DNA from: Victivallales bacterium
GTDB lineage: Bacteria; Verrucomicrobiota; Lentisphaeria; Oligosphaerales; Lenti-02
Direction: 5' to 3'
Assembly: GCA_018648945.1 (NCBI GenBank)
Contig: JABGQJ010000513.1
Span: 1 to 5,780 of the forward strand
Length of the DNA stretch: 5,780 bases
The notes under the pieces are model-generated. The model was given only the letters and a program-made list of their open reading frames with translations. It did not search any database and was not told the DNA's origin. The position numbers were made by a program, and so were the translations under genes. Position 1 is the stretch's first letter. Each line of letters opens with the position of its first letter. Positions 1-3,600 of this stretch are shown piece by piece.

Positions 1-156
1 GGAACGAACGAACTACTGGGGAAACGCCTCTTCTTCAAGCCCGACCTGGGCTGGATGGTCAAATGCCCGAAACGTGAATCTGGGTACCCGATCACAACTG
101 AGGTGCTTCAGATTTCGGATGAAGGAATCGAGGCAATCGGGAAGTTCCCCGAATAG
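1..156 (+). CDS. C-terminal end of an unidentified protein (5' partial)
   Basis: Frame 1 is open from the window edge to a TAG at 154-156, giving 51 residues that begin GTNELLGKRLFF and end GIEAIGKFPE. The start lies outside the window. The composition looks like a real soluble protein: mixed hydrophobic and charged residues, a short aromatic segment (LFFKPDLGW), then YPITTEVLQISDEGIEAIG, which could be a strand followed by a helix. By my count about 65% of third positions are G or C, in line with a coding frame in GC-rich DNA. The gene runs toward the large minus-strand gene, so the two are convergent and not in one operon. I do not recognise the family; the fragment is too short for a functional call. 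It could be a chance open frame, but the sequence quality argues against that. Confidence 0.55.
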   Translation, partial: GTNELLGKRLFFKPDLGWMVKCPKRESGYPITTEVLQISDEGIEAIGKFPE

Positions 157-233
157 AACAGGACACCCAACATCAGGATGCTACGGACGGCTGATCGCCG
201 CCGCAGATCCAAGCGTTGTCCTCCCTCGCACTC

Positions 234-251
234 ATCCCGCCTTGGCGGGAT
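234..251. repeat. Perfect inverted repeat, first of three CGCCTTG hairpins
   Basis: ATCCCGCC (234-241) and GGCGGGAT (244-251) are exact reverse complements around TT, giving a 7-bp stem with a CTTG loop or an 8-bp dyad. It shares the core TCCCGCCTTG with the dyad at 332-349 about 100 bases further on, which suggests two diverged copies of one intergenic palindromic element. No T-run follows on either strand, so it is a poor terminator. Confidence 0.6.
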
Positions 252-304
252 TCGGCTCTTCCTCCCCATTCCCGGCAGGCCTTGAGCCCGTCGAAAGGTG
301 AAGG

Positions 305-320
305 TCGCCTTGTGGGGCGA
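305..320. repeat. Short inverted repeat, second CGCCTTG hairpin
   Basis: TCGCC (305-309) pairs with GGCGA (316-320) around TTGTGG. The stem is only 5 bp, so it would mean little alone, but the 5' arm and loop again read CGCCTTG, as in the dyads on either side of it. Confidence 0.35.
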
Positions 321-331
321 GTCCTGACCTT

Positions 332-349
332 GTCCCGCCTTGTCGGGAT
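332..349. repeat. Inverted repeat, third CGCCTTG hairpin
   Basis: GTCCCG (332-337) pairs with CGGGAT (344-349) around CCTTGT, including one G-T pair at the base. Ten bases (TCCCGCCTTG) match the 234-251 dyad exactly, and TCGGGAT corresponds to GCGGGAT there. It is followed by CCTGACTCCTGAATTCTTCC, a C/T-rich stretch. It is probably a degenerate copy of the same dispersed palindrome. Confidence 0.5.
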
Positions 350-383
350 CCTGACTCCTGAATTCTTCCCCCGCCCGAACAAG

Positions 384-425
384 CGCCCTGGTGAGTAGGT
401 TTACTCGCCAAGGGTGTTTGCTTGT
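384..425 (+). terminator. Hairpin with T-rich 3' flank, possible terminator
   Basis: CCCT plus GGTGAGTA (386-397) pairs with TACTCGCC (402-409) and AGGG (411-414), with loop GGTT, one T-G pair and a single bulged A at 410; two more weak pairs extend it to 384-416. On the plus strand it is followed by TGTTTGCTTGT, which has seven T in eleven bases. This is the best Rho-independent-like structure in the window and would suit the plus-strand gene that ends at 156, although it is about 230 bases downstream of that stop. The T-tract is interrupted, so the call is moderate. Confidence 0.4.
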
Positions 426-451
426 CCGCACCGATCCACGCTACCTGTCTG

Positions 452-479
452 ATGCCCGTGTTCGAGGGGACACGGGCAT
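452..479. repeat. Strong 10-bp GC-rich hairpin between converging genes
   Basis: ATGCCCGTGT (452-461) is the exact reverse complement of ACACGGGCAT (470-479). The inside can close further with T-G (462/469) and C-G (463/468) pairs to leave a GAGG loop, making this the most stable short dyad in the window. Neither flank carries a T-run (plus: GGTGGACC; minus: CAGACAGG), so it is not a standard Rho-independent terminator. It could block transcription as a bare hairpin, protect 3' ends, or be a dispersed palindrome. Confidence 0.65.
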
Positions 480-675
480 GGTGGACCTATGGCTTGAGGA
501 GAAGAAGGCCCGCCTACTGGAAGCGGGGACGGCGGGGATCGCGCCGCCGGTGGATTGCAGCGTCTCGGAGTGGGCAGAGGCTCCGATCGTGCTCTCGCAC
601 CGGGTCAGCCCCCGCCCGCAGGAGTCTGCGGTCGGAGAGTACGGCTCCTACTCGTTGGCCAGTGGCAACGTATAG
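478..675 (+). CDS. Small ORF of 65 codons, doubtful
   Basis: ATG at 478-480 opens a frame to TAG at 673-675. It is preceded by GAGGGG at 464-469 with an 8-base spacer, a good Shine-Dalgarno-like arrangement. The first part (MVDLWLEEKKARLLEAG) could be an amphipathic helix and the codons are GC-rich at the third position; the later part is low in recognisable features. The frame also stays open upstream to a GTG at 391, but that start lies inside the 384-416 hairpin. Against a real gene: no recognised family, a 28-base tail overlap with the end of the large minus-strand gene, and burial of both the ribosome site and the start codon in the 452-479 hairpin. I keep it as a weak candidate. Confidence 0.2.
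   Translation: MVDLWLEEKKARLLEAGTAGIAPPVDCSVSEWAEAPIVLSHRVSPRPQESAVGEYGSYSLASGNV
616..631 (-). repeat. Short hairpin just downstream of the large gene
   Basis: CCGCAG (616-621) and CTGCGG (626-631) are exact reverse complements around GAGT, giving a 6-bp stem with a 4-base loop. On the minus strand it lies about 16 bases after the TAG of the large gene. The following minus-strand sequence is GGGCGGGGGCTGA, with no T-run. It may help to stop transcription or stabilise the mRNA end, but it is not a clear intrinsic terminator. Confidence 0.35.
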
Positions 676-3600
676 CTCGCCGCCGTGCAGTGTAGCCAAT
701 GGCCGTAGCCGGGGGAAAGCAAATCCACAATCAGGTAGCGCAAGGTCAGGGGGTCCCAAAGGAACACTGCATCCCACACCGGTGCATTCCCAGGGACGGA
801 ACTCTCGGCGGTTCCTGTTCCTATCAGGTTCCAACCGTAGTGCAGAAGGACCTCGGGGTTGGCGACTCGCGCGCCGCCGACGCGGAGGGTGACGGCCTCC
901 GCGTCGTCCAGGAAGGCCCAGGCCCCCTGGCCGGCATGCAGTTGGGTCGTGGCTTCGTAGCCGTAGACGCCATCCCCGTCGCTGTCAGCCCAGATCCAGA
1001 CCGTGCCCGCATGCACCACGGCACCGCTCATGCCATCGCGGAATGCTCCTCGGGCACTCGTCAGGACACGCGCTTCGTCAAAGATGCTCCCGACCTCTGG
1101 ATTCGTGGGCTCGATGGGAAGGGACACCAGATTCCAGCCTGGCTCAAGGGTCAGGTCGCAGGTCTCTTCCGGGGCCGCGCACACGATCATGAAGTAGCGC
1201 ATCGCGCCTGCCGGGTCTGCCTCTATGGGCAGCTCGGTGGCAACACGCATGTCGATCACGGCCCTGCTTCCCATGGGGGTACCATCGCCATCGACTTCCA
1301 CCAGAGAGGCGGTCCAATCGGTCGGGAAGCCGTCGGGGACGCTCCAGGCGAGGCTGGAGCCCGCCGTCAAGGACGGGCTAACTACCAGATACCATGTACT
1401 TCCGTCCTCGTCGCTGGCGTGGATGTCCCGTTGACGGGTGTCTGCCACGGGGTTGGCCGGATCGAGGGCGAAACGACAGATCGCCCGTTCATCTGCGGGG
1501 ATGGCGGGATCGGCATCCACTGGTACCCCAGGCACGTAGGGCGCATCGAGGTCGTCAAGCGTGCTGTCGTCCAGCGCGTCTGGATGCATGCCGAATGAGT
1601 AGGTTGGTTTCTCGCAGGCTGCGCCGGAGAGAATCCAGAGCCACGCATCGTCCACTCCAAATTCATCGATGGTGAGTGCGTACGTTGCCGGCTCGCCGAC
1701 CGCTAACGCGGCGGACGGGCTGGCGAACTCGAAGGTGATGGTCTCGTCCGCCTCGGCCTCGGCATCGGGGAGGGTCTGAAGGGGAGCGGTCTCGGTCCGC
1801 CCGTCCACACTGCCCGCTGGGAAGATGAGTGTCCTGCTCTGGGCCGTCCAGTCCGTGTAGTCCACGTCAGCGGTGGCGGTGCCTCCCGTGATGGCCACGT
1901 CCACGGTCAGGTCGATGGCAAGGGTGGAACCGGCAGGCAGACTGAGGACGGCGCAGACCGCGTGTTCGGCATCTTCTCCCACCCGACCGGTCGCTGCCGT
2001 GAACGCCACGCTCGCCTCGTCGTTATCTTCGACATCGACGTCTACGGTCGCGGTGATTCCAGCGTACCCGGCCCCAGCGGCGGCCAGTCCGAGTTGCTCT
2101 GCTTCCGGCCCCTCGATCACCGCGTCCTCGATGGCCTTGACCGTCAGGGGTTGGTCGGTTTGCCAGTTGCCGACTGTGAAGGTCAGGACGGTGGTGCCAG
2201 CCCGCCTGGTGCCCGGCTCGGTATCGGTCCCGAAGGTAGCGGTGACTGTCACCGAACCCGTTGGTTGAGTGGCCAAGCGCACTGACACGGTGTCTGTGGC
2301 TCCTCCTTCCTGGACCGCTGTCGTGCCGCCGGTCTCAGTGACGATCAGTGCTGGTGCGGGCGTGGTGAATGTTAAATCCATGGCGCTTTCCGCCGAGTCG
2401 CCACTGGGGAAGGCCGTGCCTTCATAGCCCCCGGGCAGGGCGTAGGCGACGGCGAATACAGTGCTCTCCGTGTCGCTCGAGGCCCTCCAACAACGGATGT
2501 CATAGGTCTCGCCCGGAACATAGCCTGCGCTCCCGTCGCTCAGTTCGGCAAACGCCTTGACTGAGACATCCATGCCGCCGTCGAGTTCGCCGTCGAGAAC
2601 GGTGGTGCCCACCAGGCGGTCGCTTTGGAAGATGGCGATCTCATCGCCCGCGCCCAAGTTCGTGCCGTCAAGCGTCGCGGATTCGAGGAATATCGTCCAG
2701 ATGTCGCTGGTAGGGTTACCAGGGGTGAAGGGCCAGTGGGTGGTTGCGCGACTCTCGCAGGCCGTGGGGACCGTCCGCACGCTGCGGCGCGTGGGCCCCG
2801 GGTACTGGAAGCCGGCAACGGGACTCTTCATCTTGACCAGATAGCCTTGCCCTCTCTGCAGAGCGCCGATGTTGTCGCGCCATTGCCCGAAGCTGAACTT
2901 GAGCTGGTTGCCCTCAGAGTCGCGCACGTAGTCGAGATCGTCCAGGATCTCGGCGAACGCCTCTGCGGCAGCGAGGGGGTAGTCGGGGAGATAGGGTACG
3001 AAACTGAATCCGGCACGCAGGGGAATCGCCGTGTCGACAGGGACAGGGACCCCTTCCAGCACCAAGATCGCGTCTTCGTCCTCGAACTCTGCGTCCATAG
3101 GAATCTTCACCAGGTAGGCTTCAGTGGCCTTCCAGTCGCCGACATTGTTCCGCCACTGCCCGAAGCTGTATTTGACCTGGTCTGCATCTTGGTTGCGCAC
3201 GTACTCGATCTTGTCGGTATGATCGGCAAAGAGCACCAACATGTCTGGGTTGGGTAGGGGACCAAAGGGAGCGGAGAGGATCTGGAAACCAAGACGCATC
3301 TGAGGACGTAGGACGAGAGTGGTTCTGAAGCCGAGATCCATGACACTATGCGGCGACGTACCGGAAGGGAACAGGCTGCCTTCGTAGTGCCCGGCAATGG
3401 GGTAGACCACCTCGCAGACGTTGTCCCCGGCCCCGGTGGAGTTGTCCCAGCACTTCAGCTGGTAGGGCTGACCGGCAACGTAGCCGGTGCTGCCGTCGTT
3501 CAGTTCGGCATATGCCTTCACATGGACGTCCATGCCGCCGTCGAGCGGCCCGGTGAGGACCGTCCAGCCCACCAGAAGGGTGTCCTGGTAGACGGCGATT

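Larger units (their letters stand above)
157..647. other. Convergent intergenic region rich in inverted repeats
   Basis: These 491 bases separate the stop codons of two converging genes. The frames through it on both strands give arginine-, proline- and serine-rich translations without recognisable motifs, so I see no confident gene. The region holds at least six inverted repeats (234-251, 305-320, 332-349, 384-416, 452-479, 616-631). Between them is a stretch at 277-298 (AGGCCTTGAGCCCGTCGAAA followed by GG) that resembles the dispersed CCTTTCGAC(A/G)GGCTCA-type intergenic repeats found in many bacterial genomes. That resemblance is from memory and needs a genome-wide count. The likely roles are transcription termination from both sides and a site for dispersed palindromic repeats. 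Confidence 0.6.

Noticed and set aside
108..431. 107-codon minus-strand frame in the intergenic region
   Set aside because: It runs through all three CGCCTTG hairpins, is Arg/Ser/Pro-rich, and overlaps the end of the more convincing plus-strand frame ending at 156.
234..479. CRISPR-like array
   Set aside because: The repeated units are short, imperfect, unevenly spaced hairpins without uniform spacers, and no cas gene is present.
651..677. C-terminal TLPLANE as an LPXTG-like sorting signal
   Set aside because: It lacks the LPXTG spacing, the hydrophobic segment and the basic tail; the protein stops immediately after it.
960..986. Dockerin or EF-hand from DSDGDGVYG
   Set aside because: There is only one acidic loop, and the residue at the twelfth position of the loop is Ala instead of Glu/Asp; no second dockerin repeat is present. 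It is noted only as a possible calcium loop.
699..1598. 299-codon plus-strand frame
   Set aside because: It is antisense to the unrecognised beta-rich region and GWN modules, with no ribosome site or recognisable motifs; a shadow of the minus-strand gene.
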